From contig PLMA01000046.1 in the NCBI GenBank assembly GCA_003141455.1, positions 16,761 to 55,634 of the forward strand: a DNA stretch of 38,874 nt, read 5' to 3'. The stretch is from Chloroflexota bacterium (GTDB lineage Bacteria; Chloroflexota; Limnocylindria; Limnocylindrales; CSP1-4). The number at the start of each line of letters is the position of its first letter. Positions within the stretch are counted from its first letter, which is position 1. The notes beneath the pieces were generated by a model that saw nothing but the letters and a program-made list of their open reading frames with translations, was not told the origin of the DNA and made no database searches. The translations under genes and the position numbers were made by a program. Below, one piece after another: positions 23,543 to 31,064 of this stretch.

Positions 23543-24220
23543 CTACCCGGCCGCCGTCCCCGTGCTGCCCGGGGCGTGGAGCGGGACTCCGGCCGCGCAC
23601 GCCGGGCAGGTCTCCGGCCCCGGATCGTAGGTGGGCAGCTGGAGCTGCCACAGGGCCCGGAGCGGGTAGCTCCGCCCCGTCCTGGGTGACTCGAGCGATG
23701 CCAGGCCGCCGGAACGATCCGCCAGGACGGCGCACGTGACGATCTCGCCGCCGAAGGCCTCCACGGCGGGCAGCATCGCCAGCAGCGAACCGCCGGTCGT
23801 CAGGATGTCGTCCACCAGCAGCACCCGCTCCCCGGCGGCGATGGTGAAGCCCCGCCGGAACTCGCGCCGCGTGGTGCCGTCCGCGTCCTTCACTTCTTCG
23901 GCGAAGATCGCCCGCACACCCAACTGACGTGCCGTCTCGAAGGCCAGCACGACGCCGCCGGTCGTCGGCCCGGCAACGACGTCCACCGTCGGCGTCCCGT
24001 CCGGGCTCCGATGGCGAGCCGCCCAGAAGGCGCACAGCTCGCTCGTGGCGACCGGATCCTGCAGGACCAGGAACTTCTCCAGATAGCGCTCGGAGTGCTT
24101 GCCGCTCTTGAGCAGGAAGTGGCCTTCCTTCAGGGCGCCGGACCGCCGGAACAGCTCCTCCGTCCGCGAGGCTATCGCGTGTGCCGCGGCAAGCTCGGCC
24201 GCGGACCGAATGGTCGTCAT
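23543..24220 (-). CDS. pyrE: Orotate phosphoribosyltransferase
   Basis: This 225-residue type I phosphoribosyltransferase has the PRPP loop VLLVDDILTTGGS and the upstream FLLKSGKHSERYLEKF typical of PyrE, with VAGPTTGGVVLA in between. It joins orotate to PRPP to give orotidine 5'-monophosphate, the fifth step of UMP synthesis. The C-terminus has CPACAAG, a cysteine pair often seen in PyrE of this type. It is the last gene of the pyr operon; its ATG overlaps the stop of a 28-codon membrane peptide (ATGA), with GGAG upstream. The following gene is convergent and 64 bp away, with no clear U-tract terminator in the gap. Confidence 0.95.
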   Translation of the reverse strand: MTTIRSAAELAAAHAIASRTEELFRRSGALKEGHFLLKSGKHSERYLEKFLVLQDPVATSELCAFWAARHRSPDGTPTVDVVAGPTTGGVVLAFETARQLGVRAIFAEEVKDADGTTRREFRRGFTIAAGERVLLVDDILTTGGSLLAMLPAVEAFGGEIVTCAVLADRSGGLASLESPRTGRSYPLRALWQLQLPTYDPGPETCPACAAGVPLHAPGSTGTAAG

Positions 24221-24303
24221 TTCGATCTCCAGTCACCGGCGTGGGTCTCGGCCAGCCAGAGCACCACGATCAAGACGATGGCGCCCCCGATGATGAGGAT
24301 CAC
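24217..24303 (-). CDS. Translationally coupled 28-residue membrane peptide between pyrD and pyrE
   Basis: This small frame starts with GTG inside the pyrD stop (GTGA, 24300-24303) and ends inside the pyrE start (ATGA, 24217-24220). Both junctions are four-base overlaps of the kind that couple real genes. Its product is one hydrophobic helix, ILIIGGAIVLIVVLWLA, followed by the polar tail ETHAGDWRSK, giving a single-pass membrane peptide. The coding strand and phase are dictated by the overlaps rather than chosen to fit. I know no described family. It could anchor part of a pyrimidine enzyme complex (PyrD/PyrK type enzymes deliver electrons to carriers) or simply keep ribosomes moving from pyrD to pyrE. 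Existence likely, function unknown. Confidence 0.6.
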   Translation of the reverse strand: MILIIGGAIVLIVVLWLAETHAGDWRSK

Positions 24304-25517
24304 GGCCGGTACTCCGCCCCCTTGGCCGACGGCGCCCCGGTGCGTTTGGGCAGGGCGGTTCCGACGAGCGGCCGGTACGTTTCCAGACCGCGTCGCAGGC
24401 AGACCGCCCGCAACTCGTCGGCGAGGCGGACCGGCAGCTCCGGGTCGGCGAATATCGCGGTCCCGACCTGGACCGCCACTGCGCCACATGCCAGGAAGTC
24501 GAGCACGTCGTCGATGGACGTGACGCCGCCGATGGCGACGATCGGTATCGAGACGACCTGAGCCACCTCGTAAACGATCCGCAGAGCCACGGGCTTAATG
24601 GCCGGGCCCGATAGCCCGCCGTACGTATTCCCCAGGAAGGCGCGCGTCCGATCCGGAGCGACGGCCAGACCGGAGAGAGTGTTGATGGCCGAGATCGCGT
24701 CCGCGCCCGCCTCCTCGATCGCCCTGGCTATGGGCCGGACGTCGGCAACGTTGGGTGACAGCTTGACCAGCAGCGGCAGCTGGGTCGCGCGCCGGACCGC
24801 GGCGGTGACGGCTCGGGCCGCGTCGCGATCGATGGCGAACTGCAGCCCGCCCTTGCCGACGTTGGGGCAGCTGATGTTCAGCTCGATCCCCGCCACGCCG
24901 GGGACGCCGTCCAGGCGACGGGCCACCTCGACGTAGTCCTCGATCGACTCGCCCGCTACGTTGACGATGACCGGCACCGCCCAGCTCGCCCAGACCGAAC
25001 CGTACTTCTCGATGACTGCGTCGACGCCCGGGTTCTGCAGACCAATGGAGTTGAGCATCCCGCCGGGCGTCTCGGTCACGCGCGGCGGCGGGTTTCCGGC
25101 GCGAGGGCGCAGCGTCGTCCCCTTGCAGCAGATCGCCCCGAGGCGCTGGACGTCCACCACCTCGCCGTATTCGACCCCGTAGCCGAACGTCCCCGAAGCG
25201 ACCAGGATCGGGTTGGCCAGCCGAAGGCCTCCGTGCTCCGGCGCCAGGTCGACCGAGAGGTCGATTCGATCGAGCGACTCGCGCTCTGCCAGCGTCGGCT
25301 CGAAGGACACGGAAGCGCCGAGGTCGGCGACGGCCGCGCTGCCGGTCTCGACCCTGGGTCTGGCGCCGGGCTGGTGACCGAGACGGACGGCCGAACGATC
25401 GATCGGCACGATTGCGCTCTTGATCTTTCGAACCGTCGGCGTGCGCTTCGATCTGTTGGGCGAGTCCTTTCCGACCCGCATGTCGCCGAAGATGATGACC
25501 TGCTTCTTCGCCTTCAC
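24300..25517 (-). CDS. pyrD: Dihydroorotate dehydrogenase, class 1B catalytic subunit
   Basis: The core (from about residue 75: IDLSVDLAPEHGGLRLANPILVASGTFGYG) is a class 1B dihydroorotate dehydrogenase, with LNSIGLQNPG, the catalytic-loop cysteine in NISCPNV, and FMN-phosphate-binding GGVTSIDD and VQVGTAIF. It oxidises dihydroorotate to orotate, passing electrons through FMN to PyrK and then NAD. The GTG at 25517 follows the pyrK stop by 10 nt with GAGG at a usable distance. This gives a basic N-terminal extension of about 70 residues (KAKKQVIIFGDMRVGKDSPN onward) that typical PyrD lacks; translation may instead begin nearer 25310. The 3' end overlaps the small membrane peptide by GTGA. Confidence 0.92.
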   Translation of the reverse strand: MKAKKQVIIFGDMRVGKDSPNRSKRTPTVRKIKSAIVPIDRSAVRLGHQPGARPRVETGSAAVADLGASVSFEPTLAERESLDRIDLSVDLAPEHGGLRLANPILVASGTFGYGVEYGEVVDVQRLGAICCKGTTLRPRAGNPPPRVTETPGGMLNSIGLQNPGVDAVIEKYGSVWASWAVPVIVNVAGESIEDYVEVARRLDGVPGVAGIELNISCPNVGKGGLQFAIDRDAARAVTAAVRRATQLPLLVKLSPNVADVRPIARAIEEAGADAISAINTLSGLAVAPDRTRAFLGNTYGGLSGPAIKPVALRIVYEVAQVVSIPIVAIGGVTSIDDVLDFLACGAVAVQVGTAIFADPELPVRLADELRAVCLRRGLETYRPLVGTALPKRTGAPSAKGAEYRP

Positions 25518-25527
25518 GGCACCGACC

Positions 25528-26391
25528 TCACGCGCTCGCCGGCCATGCGATCTCCTCGGCAGCGAAGACCGGGCCTTCCCGGCAGACGCGGACGGGACCC
25601 TCCACGCCGATGATCGAACACCCCAGGCAGGCGCCGACCGCACAGCCCATCGTCTGCTCCATGGAGACCTGCAGGAAGGCCTTGCGGCGCGACGCGGACG
25701 AACCAAGCGGGTCCGCCCTACCGGCGCCTCGCTTGCGGCCGAGCTTGGCTACGCCCAACCGAGCGCGCCGCCCGGCCGCGAGCTGAGCCAGGCGAGCAAG
25801 CATCGGATAGGGCCCGCACGCGAATGCCTGGTCGGCCCAGGCCTCGTAGTCGGGCAGCAGCTCGGTCACCAGAGAGTGGTGACCGAGCGACCCGTCATCG
25901 GTGGCCACGACGTACTCGACCTCGTCCGGCAGCAGGCTGGACGGATACACGTGGCTCGCGCTCAGTGCCCCGAACAGGATCGTGACCTGGCGCCCGTCAC
26001 GGACCGCCTCGTCGGCGAGCATGCGGATCCCCGCCATCCCGAGGCCGCCGGCGACCAGGAGAAGGTGGTGGCTGCGCGGATCGACTTCGAAGGGCCGGCC
26101 CAGCGGTCCGAGCATGTCCAGGGTTTCGCCCTCACGGACGCGGGCCATCCACTCCGTGCCGCGGCCGACGGTGCGGAAGTGGAGCGTGACGATCCCCGTC
26201 GCCGGGTCCGCGGTGTTGATGGAGAAGGGCCGCCGCAGAACCAGGCCGGAGTAGTCGCCGGTCCGGACGTGGACGAATTGCCCGGCGCGAGAGCCGCTGG
26301 CCAACTCGGGGGCGTGGAACGACTGAAGCCACTGCCCGGGCAGTATCTGCCGGCTCTCGACCAGTTCGGCCGCAACGAGGCGCATCGTCAC
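25528..26391 (-). CDS. pyrK: Dihydroorotate dehydrogenase electron transfer subunit
   Basis: This 287-residue protein has a ferredoxin-reductase-like FAD domain (RRPFSINTADPATGIV near 53-70), an NAD-binding part (LLLVAGGLGMAGI; FACGPYPM) and a C-terminal 2Fe-2S cluster with cysteines at about 250, 255, 258 and 270 (C-x4-C-x2-C-x11-C), the PyrK signature. It moves electrons from PyrD FMN to NAD. A basic insert of roughly 28 residues (GVAKLGRKRGAGRADPLGSS) precedes the cluster and is not usual for PyrK. Start GTG 26391 lies 14 nt after the preceding stop; ATG 26385 two codons on is an equally possible start. Confidence 0.92.
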   Translation of the reverse strand: MTMRLVAAELVESRQILPGQWLQSFHAPELASGSRAGQFVHVRTGDYSGLVLRRPFSINTADPATGIVTLHFRTVGRGTEWMARVREGETLDMLGPLGRPFEVDPRSHHLLLVAGGLGMAGIRMLADEAVRDGRQVTILFGALSASHVYPSSLLPDEVEYVVATDDGSLGHHSLVTELLPDYEAWADQAFACGPYPMLARLAQLAAGRRARLGVAKLGRKRGAGRADPLGSSASRRKAFLQVSMEQTMGCAVGACLGCSIIGVEGPVRVCREGPVFAAEEIAWPASA

Positions 26392-26405
26392 CGGCGGTCG
26401 CCGTC

Positions 26406-27359
26406 CTACTTGCGCTTGGTCTTGGGCTTTTCTGGTTTCTCGGGCTCGGAGTCGGCGGCCTCGTCGTCTCCTTCTTCGTCGTCTACCTCGTCCTCGACGT
26501 CTTCGACGTCTTCGCCGGGGTTGGCTCCGCCGACCGCCGGGAATGCCTCGGCCAGAGTGTCGGCCAGGTCGCCGAATATGTCGGTCGGGTCGTAGAACTC
26601 AACGATGTCGTCCGGCCCGTCCAGCTTGCGCCATGTGCCCGCCTCGGCCTCGCTCTCCGGGATCACCTCTGCCGTGAATGAGCCGGAGGCGCGGAGGGTG
26701 AGCCGCTCATCCTCGTCGTCGACGATGGTGAGGTCGCCCAGGACGGAGGTCAGGGTCCCCGCCGCGGACTCGAACTGCTCGAGAAGGTGAGCCTCGGTCT
26801 GCTGGCTGCGCTCCTGGAAGGCGAGCGCCAGGTCGTAGAGCCGCGCGGCCGCCTCCCCCTCGCTCTCCGGAGGCTCGTCGAGATGGTGGCCGGCGGCGGC
26901 CCACTCGTCCGCCGCTTCGGCATACGGATTCTCGGCGCCCAGGGCCACGGTCTCCTCGGGCGCGATGTCGGCCGACCTGAGCAGGTCACTTACGGCCGTG
27001 GGCTCCTCGTCGAACCCGGCCTCGGTCTTGGTCGCTTCCGCGAACGCGGCGAAGACGTCCGCCAGGTTGTACAGCTCCACCAGCTCGGAGGGGTTCTCAA
27101 TGACCTCCGTCTCGCTGACCCACTTGCCGGTCGCCTCGTCCAGGTAGCGGCTACGGCTGCGGAAGGAGAGATCTGCGGCGACGGCCAGGTAGTCCACTTC
27201 GTCGTCGATGAGGACGAGGCCGCCGAGATCGGAGATGCGCTCGGCGTTGCCCTCGAGGAACTTGCGCAGCTGCGCAGAGGCTTGGACCAGGAAGTCGGAT
27301 CGCTCAAGGGAGGCATCGGCGGCGAGTTCGCCGAGCTGATCCTTGCGGCTCGTGTCCAT
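26406..27359 (-). CDS. Unknown acidic protein with two internal repeats, in the pyr operon
   Basis: I do not recognise this 317-residue soluble, strongly acidic protein. It contains an internal duplication: residues about 42-109 (LGGLVLIDDEVDYL ... SELVELYNLADVFAAFAEA) align with about 207-272 (LGDLTIVDDEDERL ... DDIVEFYDPTDIFGDLADTLAEA), each preceded by a helix with a similar pattern (LRKFLEGNAERIS; EAHLLEQFESAAG). Between them lies an Ala/Glu-rich spacer. The C-terminus is a run of Asp and Glu (about 283-305) followed by basic PEKPEKPKTKRK. GGAGG precedes the ATG and the gene begins 2 nt after the small upstream gene. Its place between pyrC and pyrK suggests co-expression with pyrimidine synthesis. 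Confidence 0.75.
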   Translation of the reverse strand: MDTSRKDQLGELAADASLERSDFLVQASAQLRKFLEGNAERISDLGGLVLIDDEVDYLAVAADLSFRSRSRYLDEATGKWVSETEVIENPSELVELYNLADVFAAFAEATKTEAGFDEEPTAVSDLLRSADIAPEETVALGAENPYAEAADEWAAAGHHLDEPPESEGEAAARLYDLALAFQERSQQTEAHLLEQFESAAGTLTSVLGDLTIVDDEDERLTLRASGSFTAEVIPESEAEAGTWRKLDGPDDIVEFYDPTDIFGDLADTLAEAFPAVGGANPGEDVEDVEDEVDDEEGDDEAADSEPEKPEKPKTKRK

Positions 27360-27361
27360 CG

Positions 27362-27700
27362 CTATGGCCTCCCCAGCTTCTTGTACTCGAGATCCGGGCC
27401 GATCCGTTCTCGAAGGAACATCGAATGAGCCCGCGACATGATCCACTCCCCGGCGCGGTGGCCTAAAGCGCGGGTCGCCTCGTCGGCTTCGAGCTTGTCC
27501 AGCGTCCCGTAGTCGGGCAGTTCGAGCAGGATGACGTTGTCGTAGTCCCAACCGTAGGCGACGTTGTACCAGCCCATGAACCTGATCCCGAACTTCTCCT
27601 GGTACTCCTTCATCTGGCGCGGCATGATCGTCTTCATGTAGAACTTGAAGAACGGGTCGCGCCCGCGTCGAACCTGGAAGAAGGTCGCAAGGACTGGCAC
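27362..27700 (-). CDS. Small unrecognised protein, possibly alpha-beta barrel type, in the pyr operon
   Basis: This protein is 112 residues from GTG 27700, which is preferred because the first strand VPVLATFFQVRRGRDPF starts there and GAGGAG lies upstream, although 12 nt away. FFKFYMKTIMPRQMKEYQEKFGI followed by FMGWYNVAYGWDYDNVILLELPDY and a charged helix recalls dimeric alpha-beta barrel proteins of the EthD/NIPSNAP kind, but I cannot assign a family. It starts after a 134-bp gap downstream of pyrC, which is the largest gap in the operon and could hold an internal promoter (GAGAAT near 27775 on the minus strand). It is followed after 2 nt by the two-repeat acidic gene, so those two form a tight pair. 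Confidence 0.7.
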   Translation of the reverse strand: MPVLATFFQVRRGRDPFFKFYMKTIMPRQMKEYQEKFGIRFMGWYNVAYGWDYDNVILLELPDYGTLDKLEADEATRALGHRAGEWIMSRAHSMFLRERIGPDLEYKKLGRP

Positions 27701-27813
27701 AGGCTCTGCTTTCTCCTCACTTCGAAGCGGTGTCGGTGGCCGTCGCAATGCGGCGGGCCGGCGCGCGGACTCCTATTCTCGCACGCCGGGGCCCAACGTC
27801 GGCGGCGCTCAAG

Positions 27814-27839
27814 CCTGCCGCTCAGCCCTGCCGCTCAGC
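27814..27839. repeat. 13-bp tandem duplication across the pyrC stop
   Basis: CCTGCCGCTCAGC occurs twice head to tail at 27814-27826 and 27827-27839. The right-hand copy contains the pyrC stop codon (TCA on the plus strand, 27835-27837), so the duplication sits exactly at the gene end and lengthened the gap before the next gene. Confidence 0.9.
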
Positions 27840-29349
27840 CCTCCGTCGAAGCCGGCTCGGGATCCTCGTAGGCCAGCCGTCCGCTCGCGATGGTGAGCAG
27901 CACGCGGCCGGACAGCTCGCGGCCGATGAGCGGTGAGTTCTTGCCCTTCGAGTGCAGCGCCTCCGGAGTCACGCGCCAGCGATCGGCGCGGTCGAAGACC
28001 ACCAGATCCGCCGGGGCACCTTCGGTCAGGCCGCGGGGGCGAGCGGCGGGAGTGGCGGCCACGCCCGGCCAGCGGGCCAGGACGCCGGCCGGCCCCGCCG
28101 TCAGGGCCGCAATGGCTCGGGCGAGCGGCAATCGACCCGCGTCGACCATCGCCAGCAGCACGCCCAACGCCGTCTCGATGCCGCTGATGCCGTTGCTGGC
28201 CCGGCCGAATTCCACTTCCTTGTCCACGACCGTATGGGGTGCGTGGTCCGTGGCGACCGCGTCGGCGGTACCGTCCAGCAGCGCCGCCAGGCACGCGGCA
28301 GCGTCGACGGGAGTGCGCAGCGGCGGGTTGACCCGAAGCGCCGTGTTGTAGGGAGTGGCGACGAGCACTCCATCCGCCCACGGGTCGCGCGACGTGCCGT
28401 CGGCGCCGAGCGCCTCCCACGACCAGCGCCGCGCGCCGGCGATCCACTCGTCGGCCAGGGCCAGGTGGTGCGGCGTAACGTCGCAGGTGACGGGCAGTCC
28501 GGCGGCTTTCGCCCGGCGAACCAGGTCCAGCGCCGCGGCCGTGGAGACGTGAGTCAGGTGGAGCCGGGCACGTGGCCCGTCGCGCAGCGCGTCTTCGAGG
28601 ACGGCCAGGTCGCGCGAGACCGCGTTCACCTCGCCCGCAACCGGCCAGCCCGCCAGGCCGAGGATCGAAGCGACGTAGCCCTCGTGAGCTTCCGCACCCG
28701 CCGACAGCTCCAGGTCCTCGGCATGGTCCACGACAGGCAGCCCGAACATGCCCGCGTACAACAAGGCGCTGCGCAGCAGCTTGGGCGTTCGAACGGGTGC
28801 GCCATCGTCCGAGAAGCCGAGCACGCCGGCGTCGGCCAGCTCGCCCATCGCCGAGAGCTGTTCCCCCGTCCTTCCCGCCGAAACGGCCCCGAAGGCCAGG
28901 ATCTCGACCGGCGAGCGGCCGGCCCGAGCGGCCGATCGAATGCGCTCCATCACGCCCGGTTCGTCCAGGGCCGGAGACGTGTTCGGCATCAGCGCCACGC
29001 TCGTGTAGCCGCCGTGGGCCGCCGCGGCGGATCCGCTTGCGATCGTCTCCGCGTCCTCGAAGCCGGGCTCGCGGAAGTGGGCATGGAGGTCGAAGAAGCC
29101 GGGCGCGACGACCACACCCTTGTCGTCCACCCCTGCGGCCTTGCTCCCCTTCAGCCAGACGACCGACTCGAGGATCCCGTCCGTGACGACGACCTCGCCC
29201 GGGCCTTCGCGACCCAGGACCGGGTCGACCAGCCACGCCTTCTCGACCTCGAACCGGCCGACGGTCTGGCCGACCTTGGGCCCAGCCGCGGTCTTCCTCC
29301 CGGCGCCCCCCGCGCTCCCAGCGCTCCTGGCAGCGGGCTTAGGGCTCAT
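27835..29349 (-). CDS. pyrC: Dihydroorotase
   Basis: This 504-residue amidohydrolase has the metal-binding FDLHAHFREPG, later VDHAED, HLTHVSTAAALDLV, CDVTPHHLALAD and ATDHAPHT, the series expected for class I dihydroorotase. It closes carbamoyl-aspartate to dihydroorotate, the third step of UMP synthesis. The protein is longer than the usual 430 residues or so: there is an N-terminal Ala/Gly/Lys-rich extension of about 30 residues, and an insert (AGARRWSWEALGADGTSRDP region) after the TPHH motif, where normal enzymes proceed directly to the Asn-containing strand before NPPLRT. The ATG lies inside the pyrB stop (ATGA). Confidence 0.95.
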   Translation of the reverse strand: MSPKPAARSAGSAGGAGRKTAAGPKVGQTVGRFEVEKAWLVDPVLGREGPGEVVVTDGILESVVWLKGSKAAGVDDKGVVVAPGFFDLHAHFREPGFEDAETIASGSAAAAHGGYTSVALMPNTSPALDEPGVMERIRSAARAGRSPVEILAFGAVSAGRTGEQLSAMGELADAGVLGFSDDGAPVRTPKLLRSALLYAGMFGLPVVDHAEDLELSAGAEAHEGYVASILGLAGWPVAGEVNAVSRDLAVLEDALRDGPRARLHLTHVSTAAALDLVRRAKAAGLPVTCDVTPHHLALADEWIAGARRWSWEALGADGTSRDPWADGVLVATPYNTALRVNPPLRTPVDAAACLAALLDGTADAVATDHAPHTVVDKEVEFGRASNGISGIETALGVLLAMVDAGRLPLARAIAALTAGPAGVLARWPGVAATPAARPRGLTEGAPADLVVFDRADRWRVTPEALHSKGKNSPLIGRELSGRVLLTIASGRLAYEDPEPASTEG

Positions 29350-30361
29350 CGGATCGCCTCGCCCGCGTGGGCCGCTTCGTGCGAGCCGGCCAGCAGATAC
29401 AGAAGGGCCATCCGCACCGCGACGCCGTTGGCGACCTGCTCGGTGATGACGGCGCGGCCGCTGACGGCCACGTCCGGCGCGATCTCGACGCCTTCGTTCA
29501 TCGGCCCGGGGTGCATCACGATCGCCTCGGGTTTGGCCAGAGCCACGCGCTCCGCGCTCAACCCGAAGCGGGCCGCATATTCGCGCAGTGAGGGGAGCAG
29601 CCCGCCCTGCATCCGCTCGCGCTGGATGCGCAGGGCCATCACCACGTCAGCGTTCCGCAGCGCCGCGTCGACGTCGCTCGTGACGGTGAACCGGCCGTGG
29701 CCCGGGATCGCGCCGCCGCTCCACGCCGCCGCCCAGCGATCGAACCCTCGCAGAAGAGTGGCCGGGCCGCACAGCCAGAGATCCGCGCCGGCCGCGGTCA
29801 GCGACCAGATGTTGGAACGCGCCACTCTCGAGTGGAGGATGTCGCCCACTATCGCGACCTTGCGACCGCGCAGGTCGCCTCCGGGGAGATGCTCGCGCAT
29901 CGTGTACAGATCGAGCAGGGCCTGGGTAGGGTGGGCGTGCCAGCCGTCGCCGCCGTTGAGGACGTGGCCGCCGAAGATCTCCGCCGCGAGATACGGCGCC
30001 CCGGAGACGGAGTGGCGCATCACCAGGATCTCCGCGCCAAGGGCCTCCAGGGTCCGGATCGTGTCCACGAGCGACTCGCCCTTGGTCACCGACGAAGTGG
30101 CTGGAGCGACGCTGACGACGTCCGCGGACAGGTTGCGCGCGGCCGTCTCGAAGGAAACGCGGGTCCGGGTCGAGGCTTCGTAGAAGAGCGTCGTGACTCG
30201 CCGGCCGTTGAGCGCGGGCACCTTGCGAATCGGCCGAGCCAGGACCCCCTTCATCTCGTCCGTGGTCCGCAGTATCAGCTCGATCTCGGGCCAGGTGAGC
30301 ACGTCCACGTCGATCAGATGCCGGTGATTCCAGGCCACCGCGGCGCTTCCCTCACCGCTCA

Positions 30362-30362
<1 letters not shown>
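29346..30362 (-). CDS. pyrB: Aspartate carbamoyltransferase catalytic subunit
   Basis: This 338-residue transcarbamoylase has the carbamoyl-phosphate site YEASTRTRVSFE, the GDGWHAHPTQALLDL segment and VMHPGPMNEGVEI, all diagnostic of PyrB rather than ornithine carbamoyltransferase. It condenses carbamoyl phosphate with aspartate, the committed step of pyrimidine synthesis. No pyrI regulatory subunit is present, in keeping with the PyrR-controlled operon type in which PyrB works alone or with PyrC. The start codon shares one base with the pyrR stop (TGATG) and the stop overlaps pyrC by four bases, so the first three enzymes are translationally chained. Confidence 0.96.
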
Positions 30363-30982
<620 letters not shown>

Positions 30983-31000
30983 TCGTTAAAGGTAGTGGGA

Positions 31001-31006
31001 AGGATA
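31001..31006 (-). promoter_or_regulatory. Possible -10 of the pyr operon
   Basis: Minus-strand TATCCT (plus 31001-31006), preceded by TG, would start a transcript about 7 nt later, leaving the whole PyrR hairpin inside the leader. TACCTT nearby (plus 30989-30994) is an alternative. I found no matching -35. Confidence 0.35.
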
Positions 31007-31064
31007 CAGCGCCGGCTCAACGGCCGTCCGCAGGTGAGGGCAAATAGCTCGGGCTCGGGTGGCC

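Noticed and set aside
27952-30183. 743-codon plus-strand open frame across pyrC and pyrB
   Set aside because: It covers two clearly recognised minus-strand genes, has no family motif or ribosome-binding site, and has the amino acid bias of an antisense frame.
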